Positions 47,615 through 60,807 are shown, numbered from the stretch's first letter. The stretch is DNA of 64,000 nucleotides from Nymphaea colorata (GCF_008831285.2 NC_045138.2:3140143-3204142); one strand, 5' to 3'. The notes: generated by a model not told the origin, from the letters alone. Numbers and translations: made by a program.

Positions 47615-49174
47615 TCCCTCTCGCTAGCACAACACGCACACGCACCAGCACAGCACACACCTGCCCTACTATTTCAATATTGCATTGGATTTCAAGGTCA
47701 CTTGGGGCAGGCAATCGGCTCCCTTGTTTGCTTGGTACCAGGCTAAGCTCAAGCACAAGATAGGAGAACAGACGCAGGCAGAGACAGAGGTTGCACAAGC
47801 TATGATCAATTCGTTCGATCTTGTTTACCAGCCTTGTCAGGCAAGTCAGACCATCAATTATTTGAAAGGCTAATGGCTAAAAGATCAATATGGCATCTAC
47901 GGAATCATTATAACTTCCAGAATTTTCTTCTTTCATTGTTTTTGGAATAGCAAGTAGGTTGTTTATTAGGCAGACCCTGCTATCAGTAGCATCAGAAAGA
48001 ACAAGAGAAAAGTGTACGCACAGAACGACAAAGGAAAATGATGACAACAGAAGATGAAATGAGAGAAGGAACAAGAGTGAAACTTTTTACGTGTCCCACT
48101 AGAAAGAAAAGCAAGAAGATTTTTATCTAAGGAACTTTCGCCAGGTTACAGGAACGCCCAGATGTGAATAGTGGGAAGAAACAGAATAACGTACAACTTT
48201 TTTTTTTACAAATCCTTCAAAAACACACTAAAAATGCACACAGACGGGATGCGCATGAAGCACCACGTATGAAGGTCTAAAAAAATCTACCATGCAGGAC
48301 TTCTGCAGGACTTCGAAAAGGTGATCTTGAAAGACCAACACTGATTGTCAGAAACTATCAAAAGTTAGAAAAAGACACACGAGTTGCCACTCCAATTTAC
48401 AATATATATCCACGTTCTGTGCAAAGTAAATGTTTTCAGGATTCACAAAGAGAAATGATGCATACCCAGTTCCAACTTTGGTTGACTCTGCAAAGGCCGC
48501 AAAATAGGTGTAGGTTCAGATAGGACTAAAACAATATATTGTTCTTTCCAGCTTTATCAGGTTTACAAGGGTAAACAATAATTGACACCTGGTGACCATG
48601 GACAAGCTTCTCCTCTAAGGGCCCCAGCTTAGCAGATACTGGCGCAACGGCAAAGCAATTTCAAAAACTCAAGTGCAGATATGTGGTTGACTGGACCAGA
48701 ACCCGTACGATTGAGGTGGGTACAGTGACCTTGAAGAGTGAAGGTTACATAAATCATCAGAGTCCATGGGATGTGAATCAGGTAGTATTATATTAGACGT
48801 CTTCATCAGAAATAATTGAACAACGTTCAAACTCGACAAATAGCATGAAGGGCAATTGCATCATAAAAACTGCTGAATGATACAGAGAGGTAGAATTGCC
48901 ATAAATTACTGCAGGTTTACAACACGATTGGACAAAGTCTATCACTGGACAAAGCAAAAACATCACTAATTTGACTCATCAGCCTGCAGCACTCAACCAA
49001 AATGGCCTTGGGAGGATATAATCTGGTTTCACATCATGTATGGAGCTGCCTTATGGGTCATAACATAGGTATGAAAAAATTGCAGTAAGATATACAATTG
49101 AACAGGGTTTACCTAATATCGCTGCCAACTTGCATTGAATCGCTGTGAGGCTGTGAAGAGGTTAAGATCTCCAC

Positions 49175-52100
49175 TTAATAAGGTCTGTACCTTGCTGTTG
49201 CTCTAGGAACTCGACTTGGGGCATACTCACGGGACAAGTCTACATTCCCAGTGCCTCTGTATTGTGCTAACTGTCAAGAACAAGCAATGAATAACTAGAA
49301 TCAGTTGCTTTATATATTACATGAACAAAATCCCAAGCAATAAATAAGATGCTCCTCCACTCAGAGCCTATTCATTTTGGTCATAGCTTGAGAAACAACA
49401 GACTAAAGAATCACACTTGCGTTTGGTTTCAGGCAAGAGGGACACTTGTGATTAAAAATGGAAGGTCTTGAAAAGATTACCTTTACAAGAGGCATTGGAA
49501 AATCACAAGCTGCAGTTTTGGGGGGTTTTGTGCAGCTCGAGATATTCTACACTTGTCATGGACCAAGAAACCCACCGCAGCTTATAATGACAGAGAGAAC
49601 CACGTGTGATTAGTTCTCTGCTTTATCTACTCAATTTGTCAGCTATTAGGCTTAAAGATGCTTAGCCTCCGGAAACACTCAATTCTCCTGCCTAAAGGTA
49701 CCACTATTTTCTCCGAGACCACCAGGTACCTATAGAGCACCAACCTAATTTTAGCAGTACAAATAGGAGCTTTAAGTTGTTTTCACTAGCTTTACTGCCA
49801 CTTGTCTATATCTGGAAATAGGTTGAACTAGACCTGTCTTAACTCTAGAAATCTTATCTCTGAAGCTCCACAATCCAATTACTAAACATAACAAAATGAT
49901 CTTGAGCATCAAACTGAAAGAAGGCATGCAAGCACCAAACAGAGGCAAATACATCGCAACAGGGAAAAGAAAAGTGAATGAAGCAGTAGCTGAACTAAAC
50001 ATGACATTCGACTGAACAGGAGTTCAAGCCTTGTCCCAATTCCCATCCCCACCCCTCCATAATCTAATAATTGAACATGAGCAGATAGAATGAGAATGCG
50101 CACAGAAGTAAACAGAGGTAAATGAATTACAGTGGGAAAAAAAGAATAAATGAAGCACTCAAAAGTACCACCTTTTGCTGCCAAACTTATGAACACTGAA
50201 CAGATAAATGGTCAGTAGATTACTTGCAAGAATTTTTTTTTTTTTTAGGTCCAGGAACTCACCATGAGATTGTAAGACTGTTGGCTTGTCAAAATCTTAT
50301 AGTGACCATCACGAACTTGGACTGCAGATGACCCATCCATAGAAGCATCAACCATTGCCGATGACGAATGGTCTAAATTACCTCCACTTTGTGCTTCATC
50401 AAGAGGGGCAGCACGATCCAACACAATCTGTGATACAAACCAAAGACAGAGATACAAAATAAGCAGTATAAAAAATTTAGGAATTCATCAACCTGGAGTC
50501 CTTAAAAGGTGATAACAAAATCCATAGCAATGGTAATTAGTACCTATGCTTCATAAATTATAACCATAGTTGCAAATATCTTTGATATTTCAAAATAACC
50601 CGATGTTGTCACCATCATGAAGCCAGCAGATACTATCAGCAAAATATCCCAATACGTTCAACGCATCAACAAAAGCAAAGAATGTTGTAAGATACTTCTG
50701 GTAGCTTTTCAAGTTTCTCTTTTTTTATACTTTTAAGCATATGAGTTTTTTCCTTTTGTTTATTTTATGTTTGCAGAAAAGCTTTTTACTTGTTTTTTTA
50801 TATTTTCACAAGAAAGAAAATAGAAAATCTATTGCCTCATTATTTTTCAAGTCTTCATATTTGAAAATTTTTTAATTTCTCACCTTTCCCTGAAAAAATC
50901 CACATCTTCTTTTGAAAAAGAAAAAAGAAAAATCACGAGAAAACCTTAGCAAGATCAATATTAATAAGCATGGCTTAAGGAGTGCCAACAACAAAAATTC
51001 CAAAATTCAAAGATCCTATTTCTAATAAAAGAGCATCCATTTTTCAGAAAATTTTTGTGCTGCTGACTTTCTGTTCCTTCACAATGCAGCTTTAGGGTTT
51101 CTCTACTACAATAATTTCAATAATATCATTATGGAAATTAGCAGCAATTAGAAACATTATATAGAGTCATAGACCTCTCGAAAGCCAAAGGAATTGCAAC
51201 TGAACACTACTTGATTTTCATTTCAAATCATAATATAGTTGGTCAATTGCATATATGTTGCGAATACCCTCTAAAATAGTGAGACATTTGAAAGTAGATT
51301 AGAAAAGGAATTGTACTCCACCCTAAAACAAAAGAATGAAAAAAGTAACTTCAAAGGAGATCTCCATTGAACATATCTACAATTTGCCCTAGCTAGACAA
51401 AAAAGAAAACAGTACGAAATAAATTAAAAAAGCCACCCACACTGCTGTTCAAATATGCTGAAAGAAACACATTGAATTTCCTTTTTTAGTTGTCATAGTT
51501 TCTGTCTTCAAAAAACCCTAACTATTCCCCTATAAATTTCCAAGGAATAGTCTGTCTATACAGGATTGAAAACTCATCATTGAGTTTGGCAAATATTAAA
51601 GCATAACCAGACACACTGCACTCTGTGTAGTGCTTTACATATTGCATGAGCCAAATCAGCTTCCTATAGTTAATCAAGGCAATTAGGTTATGACATATTA
51701 TGCATTGTGACACCAAGTAAGCATCCCAAACAGAATCTGGATGATGGCCTATTTACCTCGCAACTAAATCCAAACTCATGCCAAAGTGGATCTGACTCAA
51801 TTCAGATGAGTAACTAACGTTTGAGGTGAAAAAATATAATATGATGTCAAAATTTCCCCATTACAAGTCCATATTCCCACATTCTCAAGGAAAAAGGATA
51901 TTACAGAACACTACCTTCTGACCTAAAACCATGTGCACCTTTTGAGAAGCATATTCAGCTGAAATTTCATCTGCAAAGGTAACAAACCCAAAACCCCGGT
52001 GTGATATTTTCTTCCCATCCTGTAATAACAGCACATAAGCTAGTAAGTTGATATATAAAAAAAAAAAAAGCAAAAAGGTTCGACAGTTACTGCAGATGAA

Positions 52101-55100
52101 AGGGCTACTTGCCTTGGGAAGATACACATCCAAGACAGGACCAAACTGACTGAAATGGATCCTCAGGTCATTAGAAGTTGCTTCAAGTGGAATACGACCA
52201 ATGAAAAGCTTTTTCCCCCATTTAGTAGAACCAGAAGATAAAGGAAGAGAAGCATCATTTCCAGTGATACTAGCAGCGGCTGCTGATGATAGCTCTTGCA
52301 CCCCTTGCCCACCACCAGGGAGTCGATCTGAAGGAGATGCAGAATCAACTGCAATCTGACAATTGGAGAATGCACATCATAACCAGCAAGAAGCAAATTG
52401 AATTAAGGCAGCAATGGATACCAATTCTACTGCTCACAGAAAAGTAGAAAGATCATACCATTCTCAGAATCTATTGCATTTCAACGAAGTTGAATAGAAG
52501 GTGAAGAGCATGTCTGTTACTTCACCAGATACAATCATGGCTTTGGAAGTTAGAATAAGAAATTAGAAAATACCTCACGACCATGAAGAAAATGTCTAAC
52601 CCGGGCAACACGGGCAGCTGTTGCTTCATCTGCAAATGTGACAAATCCAAATCCTCTGTGAGATATTTTCTTTGGATCCTGTACGCAATCACAAGCAAAA
52701 TAAGATAGTATACTCATGTTCATATTCACAAATATGAAGCACATAGAACAGCCTAGTTGTAATTCATAAACAAAACAAGTATGGCAAATTCATACCTTTG
52801 GAAGGTAAACATCTGTAACCCAACCAAACTGACTAAAATAGGCTTGCAGATCTTCAGCAGTTGTTTCAAGTGGAATACGGCCAACAAACATCTTTTTCTC
52901 AACTCTCGGAGCAGCCACAACAACCTGATTATTGTTACTTCCTGCTGAGTTGACATCCCCCCCAATTAGTATTTGTCCTGCACTTGGAATACCGTCTTGG
53001 GATATATAACCACAAGGCAGAATGTTGGTTGTTGGATGTTCAACTCTAGAAGCACTGTCAACATACTCATAGCCTGTGGAAGGTGATACGACAAAGGACC
53101 GTGGTGTCCTGAACTGCTGGCTATACATCCTATATCCCCTGGATTCCTCCTGCATAATTTCCATCATCAACTACATTAGACCATTTTGACGTACCACTAA
53201 CATAATTGAATCACACTGGTAGCTGCAGCTACCTGACTTAAACTGCAAAAGAGAAGAAAGAAGGTGCCGAAACTCGTACACTCCAATGTCAAATAATGGA
53301 TCCTAATCTGAAATCAACAAAAATAGAATGAAAAATTAAAGTGCCAATCATTTAGCAGACCTTTGGAGTGGCTCTGTCAACAGCTATTGTTGACCCTCCA
53401 AGCTCGTGACTCTCTGACATAAGCTGATCCACTGAATCTGTACTTGAATATAACACAAAACATCAAGTGGTTTTGGCTTCTATAGAAGAGCATACAGGAG
53501 GAAATAACAGCAAAGGAACCCACATCAGTTTGCTCAGACACAAGCTCTTTCATGCGCACAGAGTCAATATAAAAGTGCCGTATCCTAATCATACGAGAAA
53601 TAGATGGTATTACCTTCATTCTCATAAGTCACAAATCCAATGCCTCTGTGTTGCTTTGTTACAGGATCCTGGAATGCATTTAAAGACTTTTTAAAAAGGC
53701 AACCAGACATAAATTGCTGATGGAACATGTGATTTGACTCTGCAAACTTTACTCAAGCAACATCACGATAGTGATAATGTCATTTTTATACTTAATAAAT
53801 TTCACCATCACCTTCCTTTTATTTCAATAAATAAATCAGTCAAGCTAGACTCCTAGAGAGCTTCCAGTCACCCATAAAATACATGACTACTCAAATAAAC
53901 CACAAGTTTTTTAATGAGATTTGTCACTGCAAATTAATCACAAGTTTGTTCATGAAAATCAATGTGCCTCATCTCTTTATCTGCATCCCTTTAGACACCG
54001 AAGTTAATTAGCTGGTCAATTGATCAAAATTTTTCCCCATGCTTCTAAGGTATCTGCATCAATAAGAACCCAAGAATATCCAGCTGTAACTGGATTATAA
54101 CACTGCTTGTTGTTCCTCTGTACAATAGAGCTGCATGCGTTCCTCCTTATTTTCTTACTGTATCTGGTGAAGATGCATTTATACAGCCATGTGGATTCCC
54201 AGGGAGACAACTTGATTTTTTTTAACTTCAGATTTACAAGAACATCCTTGCGTTATAGACTTAAAACATATATGCAGCATTTCAAAGGTCAGATGACAAG
54301 CTATGCTTCTAAATCAAACCCAATAATTAAATATCCATGCACACTGCGCTCCTCATTCTAGAAAGTGGGTTTGCAATATTTGTATCAGTGGCATCCAAGT
54401 TGTCAAATCAGAAATCAGACACAGGCTAGTCAAGATCCTAAAAGGATTAGTTGATCCAAGTCACACACAAACACACATATATGGGGGAGGGGGGGGGAGG
54501 AAAGAGAGAGAGAGATATATAATAACAAAGGTAGTTAAATGAACTACTAGCTTAAGTAGTAAGTAACAAAAGTAACTAATTTATTGGTTAGCCTAAGTGA
54601 AACTTCGTACTTGGAAGTAATGAAAAGGAAAAAAGAAACAGACTAACAAATGCACCCAAGACCTAAAACCTCCTAATCACTCAACTAGTCACGACTCATG
54701 AACCAGGCCTGGGCTGGTCACCAACTTGGTCAACTAAATCTGCCTACTGGTCACTAGGTTAACAACAGAGAATAGCATTAGCCAGCAGCCACAACACAGT
54801 TTCTAGGAGTAGTAGGCAAAAAATCGTCAAAGAGAGAGGACACACCTTTGGCATGTAAGCATCAATTACTGCACCATATTTTGAGAAGTAGCTGCAACGA
54901 CAACACAGAATCCAAACAAAATCATGGCAAAACATCAAATTTCAAGAATATGCAAGATATGATATAAAGAATACATTGTAAATACATGATAAAGGACTAA
55001 AAAAACTGGTACAGTATGTATGACTAAATTAGCCATATAACCTGTGAAAAATGTCATCTGTCACACTAGATGGTATTCTAGCAACAAAAATGCGAGTGCT

Positions 55101-55388
55101 CTTTCGAAATGGTGGCACCATGTCCTCCTACATAACAAAGTCATGAAGCTTATACCCATTAAATGGCAGCTCATCATCTTACGGGAAAAAAATACAACTT
55201 GTCAAAAGAGGTTTGACCTAATTTGCTTGACAACAACGAGGGTTAAACAAATTCAGAAAATTTTTCAGCCTCCAGCAAATTATGGCAAAAATTGTTGACA
55301 GCCAAGCTTAGTAGTTGAAAGGGGGTTGTAGCCTACACAGACGCTCTGACCTAGGCCAATTAAATTGAACTGTATATAATTATATCTA

Positions 55389-55471
<83 letters not shown>

Positions 55472-56120
55472 TAACTATAATTATTTTCTTATATGTTCTA
55501 TCTTCCAATCATTGTCATAAATATTGTTCTTTGGTTCTCAGTTCTCACCAGTCAGTTTTCTCAAGTATTAATAGGAAAGTTCTGTTTTTCTTGGGAAGAT
55601 CTTTGGAATTTAAAAGATTAAAAATATATAAGTAATAGAAAAATTATCAAATTACGAGTTCTCCACTAACTCTCTTACAGAAACACTCAGTTAATGAAAT
55701 GTTAAAGAAAGAAAAAAGGGGATTGAGATATATTTAAAAAGGTTTACATTAATCTCGTGAAAATATCGTGATACTTTTGATTTGCTGATATTTTCAAAAC
55801 ATATATTCCTGCCTTTTTCAGGCAACATGTTTTTGCTGAAATTATCACTTCATAATATTTGAGACAATGCTTATAATATATTAATGGGATAAAACACCCA
55901 TTCTAGACCTTTTTCTTTTCCCTCCTTTTATCTTTTTCCTTTTTTTTTCTCTTCATAAGATCACTCAGGCCTCACTTGGAGTCTAACGCCTAGGCCCATC
56001 TAGCACTCAAGTTGTATTTACATATTGATACAAACCCAAGTCCAGGTAAAATTTCTCAAAGAACATATGAACACCAAGTGCATAGGAAAACTATAACATG
56101 CACACTACAAACTACAAAAG

Positions 56121-56151
<31 letters not shown>

Positions 56152-57598
56152 TATTTTATTGTTATAACATATATATATGCTATAACAATAAAATACCTAA
56201 TCTGTAGTCATCAACAAATCACAGCATCCTAAAAAACAAACAAGTACATAAGTTCATAACAGTTCAGCTCAGGAAGAGCACTTGCCTTCGGGGTTGCCAC
56301 CTTCACATCAAGTGTCCTCCCGCTGATAACATGCTCAGCTGCCATGGCTTTCTAATGATATTACACAACCATTAAACAACCAAACATGAAAATGTACTCA
56401 CTAAACATTTGAGTCTAATTCAACACCTTTGCATCTTCTAAAGAAGAAAATGTAACATAACCAAAACCACGCGAACGTTTTGTTATCCGATCCTGATAAT
56501 CACAAGAGAGATTGATATTAGATAGCATCTCACTCTAACAGTTGTAAGTACCATCTAGAGATTAGGTCAATATGTGGCAATACGAATGAAGGAATTGAGT
56601 TCCTCTACTACCATTTTAATACAAAACATTTTTACTAACAAAAATGACGATAAATGACACATAGCTGTATTTTCACAATTTGAGTTACACTAACATCGCA
56701 TGACTGAGGGTGAAGGTATGGATGATGTACTATTTTTCAGGAAAGAAAGGCTGCAGCTGCAGCTGCACCCATACTCAGTGAACACCTGACTTAGGTGTAC
56801 GGCCTATTTGCATCGCCCATTTGACATATAATTCACATTTTTCATGATTCTATTTCCACTACTTGTTTACCTTGTTAAGATGATTTACTATTTTCTCTAT
56901 AAAAACTGTAAAGGCTTCGCACATTAATTAATATGAAAAAATATTGAACCTTTCAGAAGCATATTATGTTCTTAAGAACATAGAATCTTAGGGAAGGCCA
57001 GACCCTGATATCATGTGGTCCCCAATAAAATCAAGGCAGACAAGTTCTAAACCACAGCTATTCATATGCATAATTGGTAAAATCAACCACCAAAACACAA
57101 TATTGATGCTATAACAACTAAAACAATCACCTACTGAACTAAAAGGAAAAATGTTTCCTCGGATATCTTCATGTTAGGCTAATCCAACGTCAGAATACTT
57201 GATGTGCTTAATCGACAATTCACCAGGTAGTGAAGCCTAACAGCACATGAACACAAAAGCAACAGGCCTATCTCTTTGTCGTCATGGTTTGCACTTTTGG
57301 AATATCAACAGTACAATCTACAACAGGAATGCACCCCTTAAGTAATTTTTTTCAAAAAGCATAACAGTGAATGAGACAATGAGATGTAATTAAACATTAC
57401 TTTAATAATCGTTGCTTCAACCAATTCACCAAATTGGCTCATATGTTGCCTTAAGCCTTCATCATCTACCTCCCAAGGAACACCCAGAACCTGATAATTT
57501 CAAAAAATTAAACAGGATAAGTACATTTTATAAGTAAATGAAAAATAAAGAGAACACCATAATTAACCTACCACCAATTTTGTGCTCCCAGTAGACAT
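49175..57598 (-). CDS. Four-RRM hnRNP/DAZAP1-like RNA-binding protein
   Basis: Probable nuclear RNA-processing factor related to Arabidopsis At4g36960-type proteins, which from memory carry three RRMs. Coding exons: 57598-57572, 57490-57401, 56492-56427, 56351-56286, 55127-55042, 54891-54846, 53668-53614, 53437-53361, 53149-52796, 52678-52574, 52355-52113, 52019-51915, 50427-50263 and 49270-49175, giving 526 residues. RRM1 about 8-83 (LVVLGVPW, RGFGYVTF); RRM2 about 95-171 (RIFVARIP, RGIGFVTY); RRM3 about 255-331 (KMFVGRIP, RGFGFVTF); RRM4 about 372-447 (KLFIGRIP, RGFGFVTF); the tail ends RVPRATARYRPY. RRM3 and RRM4 share intron positions and both have a 105-nt RNP1 exon, so they are a duplication. 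The introns after exons 4 and 11 use GC donors (AAG|GCAAGT). Exon 1 codes for only nine residues. Confidence 0.92.
55391..55468 (+). repeat. Compound (TA)n(GA)n microsatellite in an RRM-gene intron
   Basis: About 45 bp of TA runs directly into about 33 bp of GA, inside the 1.16-kb intron with the GC donor. A (CA)n tract at 56127-56151 and TA-rich sequence lie in the same intron. Confidence 0.95.
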
Positions 57599-57642
57599 TG
57601 TTCTCCTACTCAACTACTAAAGAATGACTTTCAGCACAAAAA

Positions 57643-58770
57643 ACTGAAAAAAGAAAATAATAATGGAATTAATTATGGAGTAGCAGCAATCAGAAAACCC
57701 AAAGAATGCACCAAATGCAGATGAAAATGACATAGCATGTATTCAAAATTTCACTACTCCCTTAATAGGGTGGCATGCTATTTAGCAGTTGGCGTAATAA
57801 TGTAGTCATGTTCTTGCACAATTTCATTCTTTGGAGTTGTAAGACAAGGTCGCGGAGTCCATATACAAAAGATTTTCTGTTTTTTCTTTGCATGCAAAAC
57901 GAAGAAAAAAAAGAACTTAAAGACAAAAAAGATTATATATTATCACAGTAATCTGCCCTTCAAGTATTGCACCTACCAAAATCCAACATGCACGTGCAGG
58001 CAGACAACAGACCTAATTCAAGAAACGAGAAGTTAAGCCACATATATAGTTCAACGGTCAACCAACGCACGTGCAGCAAATGAACCCGTAAAACAAACAA
58101 GCAAAGCTTAATCTGACGCAAATAATATCCCAATCACAGCCCAGAAATGCTACACCACCAAACCCACCTCAAGAAAAGTCATTAGGAAGTGGAATTCATT
58201 AAGCTCACTAAATAAAACCGCTCAAAACCACGCCATGCTCCACCACTGGTGGACAATCCTCCGATTAAAAATCATTAAAGGCAACATGTTCCACCCAGCG
58301 ACTACAACACGAAGTACCCTACGAATCTTGGGACGAGGAAAATTCTCCATTAAATCAACAGAACAAAACGACCAACGCAAAAAGCGGAAAAACCGGCAAA
58401 ACCTCAACCCTAACATTGCGCACAGCGGCACAAGCAGTGGCTTCAAAGTTCAAACATGAATTGCCAATTGCCATTAAACGCAGAGATACTTCCATTGGGC
58501 CAAACTCATCCAAAAACCTTAACGAACCAACTAAAACCACAATTTTTGATAAAAAGGAGAAAGACAAAGCTTCTTTCTTTCATCCTCATGTACTTCAAGA
58601 AATCGGAAAGGGATACGATTGTCATAAGGAAAATGATCGACAATAATGCAAAACTAATGATGAATTTCTACAACAAAGGGAATGTTACCTAACCGCCGGA
58701 AAGGGAAAGAAGGACGATCTTCAGGACAGCTCTTTTCTCAGAGAGAGAGTGAGAGAAGGGGCTTTTGGTC
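57643..58770 (-). promoter_or_regulatory. 5' leader exon and 5' UTR intron of the RRM gene
   Basis: On the minus strand, TTATTTTCTTTTTTCAG is a very strong acceptor ending at 57644, 45 bp before the ATG. A leader exon with CT-repeat text ends CCGGCGGTTAG|GTAACA at 58689. This gives a 5' UTR intron of about 1.05 kb, common in constitutively expressed plant genes. The region just upstream (58780-59060) is relatively GC-rich and would hold the promoter. Confidence 0.6.
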
Positions 58771-59107
58771 GGTGGGTCAAATGAGCACGCGCGGGCGATG
58801 CGTAATGTCGCGCGGTATCACTTATACAGGGGGCGGTCGTCAACCGATGCGGTTTAGGTTCGGGTCGGGCACCTTTCCGGGTCCGGATTTAGTATCAGAT
58901 CAAACCATAACGGCTCGCACCTTGGGAGACGACCACGAAACGAATTGCATAAAGTTATAGAAATGCCAAAGACTCAGGGTCGGAGACTCTAACGATTCGG
59001 GTTAGGATGCGGATCCAGATCCAGTGGGCTTTGGGTGCGGCAACTTAAGATTCGCTTTCTATTTCGATCTACCATTCGCAGCTGGTAATCATTAATTTTG
59101 TTAATTA

Positions 59108-59396
59108 TATATATATATATAAATGCTAAAATTAAAAACTCGTCACCAAAATACTATAAATCGCTAAAACCATTTATGTAAGTTGTAGTTGTATTATATT
59201 AGTGACCGTTTTTTAGTATTAAGGCCATGATTGATTATATCATAAATTGCTGTTATTCTACTATCAAATGTTGTCGGATGGTTAAAAAATATCCTACTAA
59301 AAAGCAGTCCTTACATAAACACTAGCAATGGTTTATAATGTGTCCATGATACTTTTAACAATAGTCTATGGTGCGTTCATGTTGCTAACAACAAAC

Positions 59397-59436
<40 letters not shown>

Positions 59437-59745
59437 ACCTTGTCATCTAAGATCGTTTGATCTAATATGATGAACGAGAAAGAAAAAAACAATGAGAAAA
59501 AGGTGATAAACATTTTCATCATCTAGTTTTAGTTCTCACCTTTTTCTTCATGTTTTTCTCTCAATCATTCATCTACATCTCTACATCAGATGGTCTACAT
59601 CAGATAGACGGTCCTAGCTAGATGGCTGGGTAACTTTGGATAGCTAATCACCATTCACTCATTCTAATTAATATTTATCATTTTTTTTTTCTTTTTTCTC
59701 TTAACTGTCCATCATGTTGACTATATAGAATCATCATTCAATATG
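59108..59745. repeat. Composite dispersed repeat, copy 3 (second half inverted)
   Basis: The first half, to 59397, contains GTCACCAAAATACTATAAAT, CGCTAAAACC and AGTGACCG. Then (TA)n runs 59398-59431. Next, 59432-59670 read on the minus strand gives GAATGAGTGAATGGTGATTA, GCTATCCAAAGTTACCCAG, CCATCTAGCTAGGACCGTC and ACCATCTGATGTAG, homologous to copies 1 and 2. A further CTCTTAACTGTCCATCATG block in plus orientation follows at about 59698. Confidence 0.55.
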
Positions 59746-59914
59746 TGTGTGTATAGGTCAAAAGATTCAAATCTTTGGGATGTTGGATATTGCAAGGGAC
59801 TGGTGCTTGTACTAAACAGAAGTAATATCTATTTTCCAGCTTTTGATTAGTCTACGAGCGGGTTATTGTTCTACAAGATGAATGTTTGGAATTTTTTCTC
59901 TACAATTTCTAGTA

Positions 59915-60156
59915 TTAAGGGGTGTTTGATAGCGAAAGATCTAAGAAACAAGGTGGTTTGAGATAATTGGGAATTTTAGATCCTTATATATAAGGTCAGA
60001 CCCCTTCCGATCGAATTTCAAATATGAAGTTTTTGCCACTGAAGATCTCATTTTTAACACAGCGGTAGCATCCGCTATTTGTTTATGCCATATGTCCCAC
60101 ATAAAAGAACTTTAAATCAATATTATATATAAGATCCAAATCAAACACATCCTTAA
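59915..60156. mobile_element. MITE-like element with TTAAGG..GTGTTTGAT ends
   Basis: The left end TTAAGGGGTGTTTGATAGCG and the reverse complement of the right end TTAAGGATGTGTTTGATTTG form imperfect inverted repeats of about 17 bp. The interior is non-coding, about 240 bp in all. If the TTAA at each end is read as target rather than TIR, it would fit a piggyBac/Harbinger-like duplication; unresolved. Confidence 0.5.
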
Positions 60157-60807
60157 AGTTGCGAAGCTAAAATTTTTCACTTAAAGGTCACTAAAGGCCA
60201 TAAATGAAACAGCACCATTGATCAAAGACAGTGGCGGAGCCACATGGTGACTGGTATGGGCCCACAACAGTCTTTAAACAGGTATCTTTAAACATTTATC
60301 CTTATATGTATAAGTGTCCCACCAAATATGAGTATTTTTAAACGAGTGCTCCTCCAGCCAATTTTTCGTGCTCCGCTTATCAGAAATTAAGTATTTTTTG
60401 TTGTCAGCTTGTTTACATCCCTGAAGTTCAACATATTTCAAGGAACCTCCAATTTGTTTCTTTTACCTTTTGATGTTTTTATTTAGATATCATTGTCATA
60501 GAGACCAACTCTAATGGCAATTGTTTTCTACTATAAAAAATTATACACATTTTTGGCATGTAGCACTGATAGGGTCCCTCGTGTCCCCAATTATGAAAGA
60601 TCCCTTGAGGTCACCCACAACCTTTAGTGGCGTGTTTGATGGCTCAAGCAAACATTATTTTGGCACTTTATGGTTGTGGTTCCACTTCTCAAGTAAGGCT
60701 GTTTGTGGCCTTTGCCAAGGGAGGAAAAATTTCGCGACAATTTTTGCTTGTTAAACTAGAAATTTGTCAAAGGAGGTGTTATTAATCACCAAAAGTCTTG
60801 TATCCAG

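Larger units (their letters stand above)
43885..49174. other. Kinase promoter/5' UTR, intergenic DNA and 3' UTR of the RRM gene
   Basis: On the kinase side the minus strand is CT-rich to about 44.4 kb, as in plant 5' leaders, with a CATGACGTCGCC motif at about 44402-44413. Beyond lie a composite repeat copy (45150-45662), an AT-rich dispersed repeat (about 46080-46290), a long GA tract (47140-47185) and tandem duplications. From about 48.1 kb the sequence is repeat-poor; its last part should be 3' UTR of the RRM gene. No other gene was recognised. Confidence 0.5.

Noticed and set aside
47685-47873. 62-residue plus-strand frame with a somewhat protein-like composition
   Set aside because: No match to a family I know and no neighbouring exon; could be an old retroelement scrap but nothing supports it.
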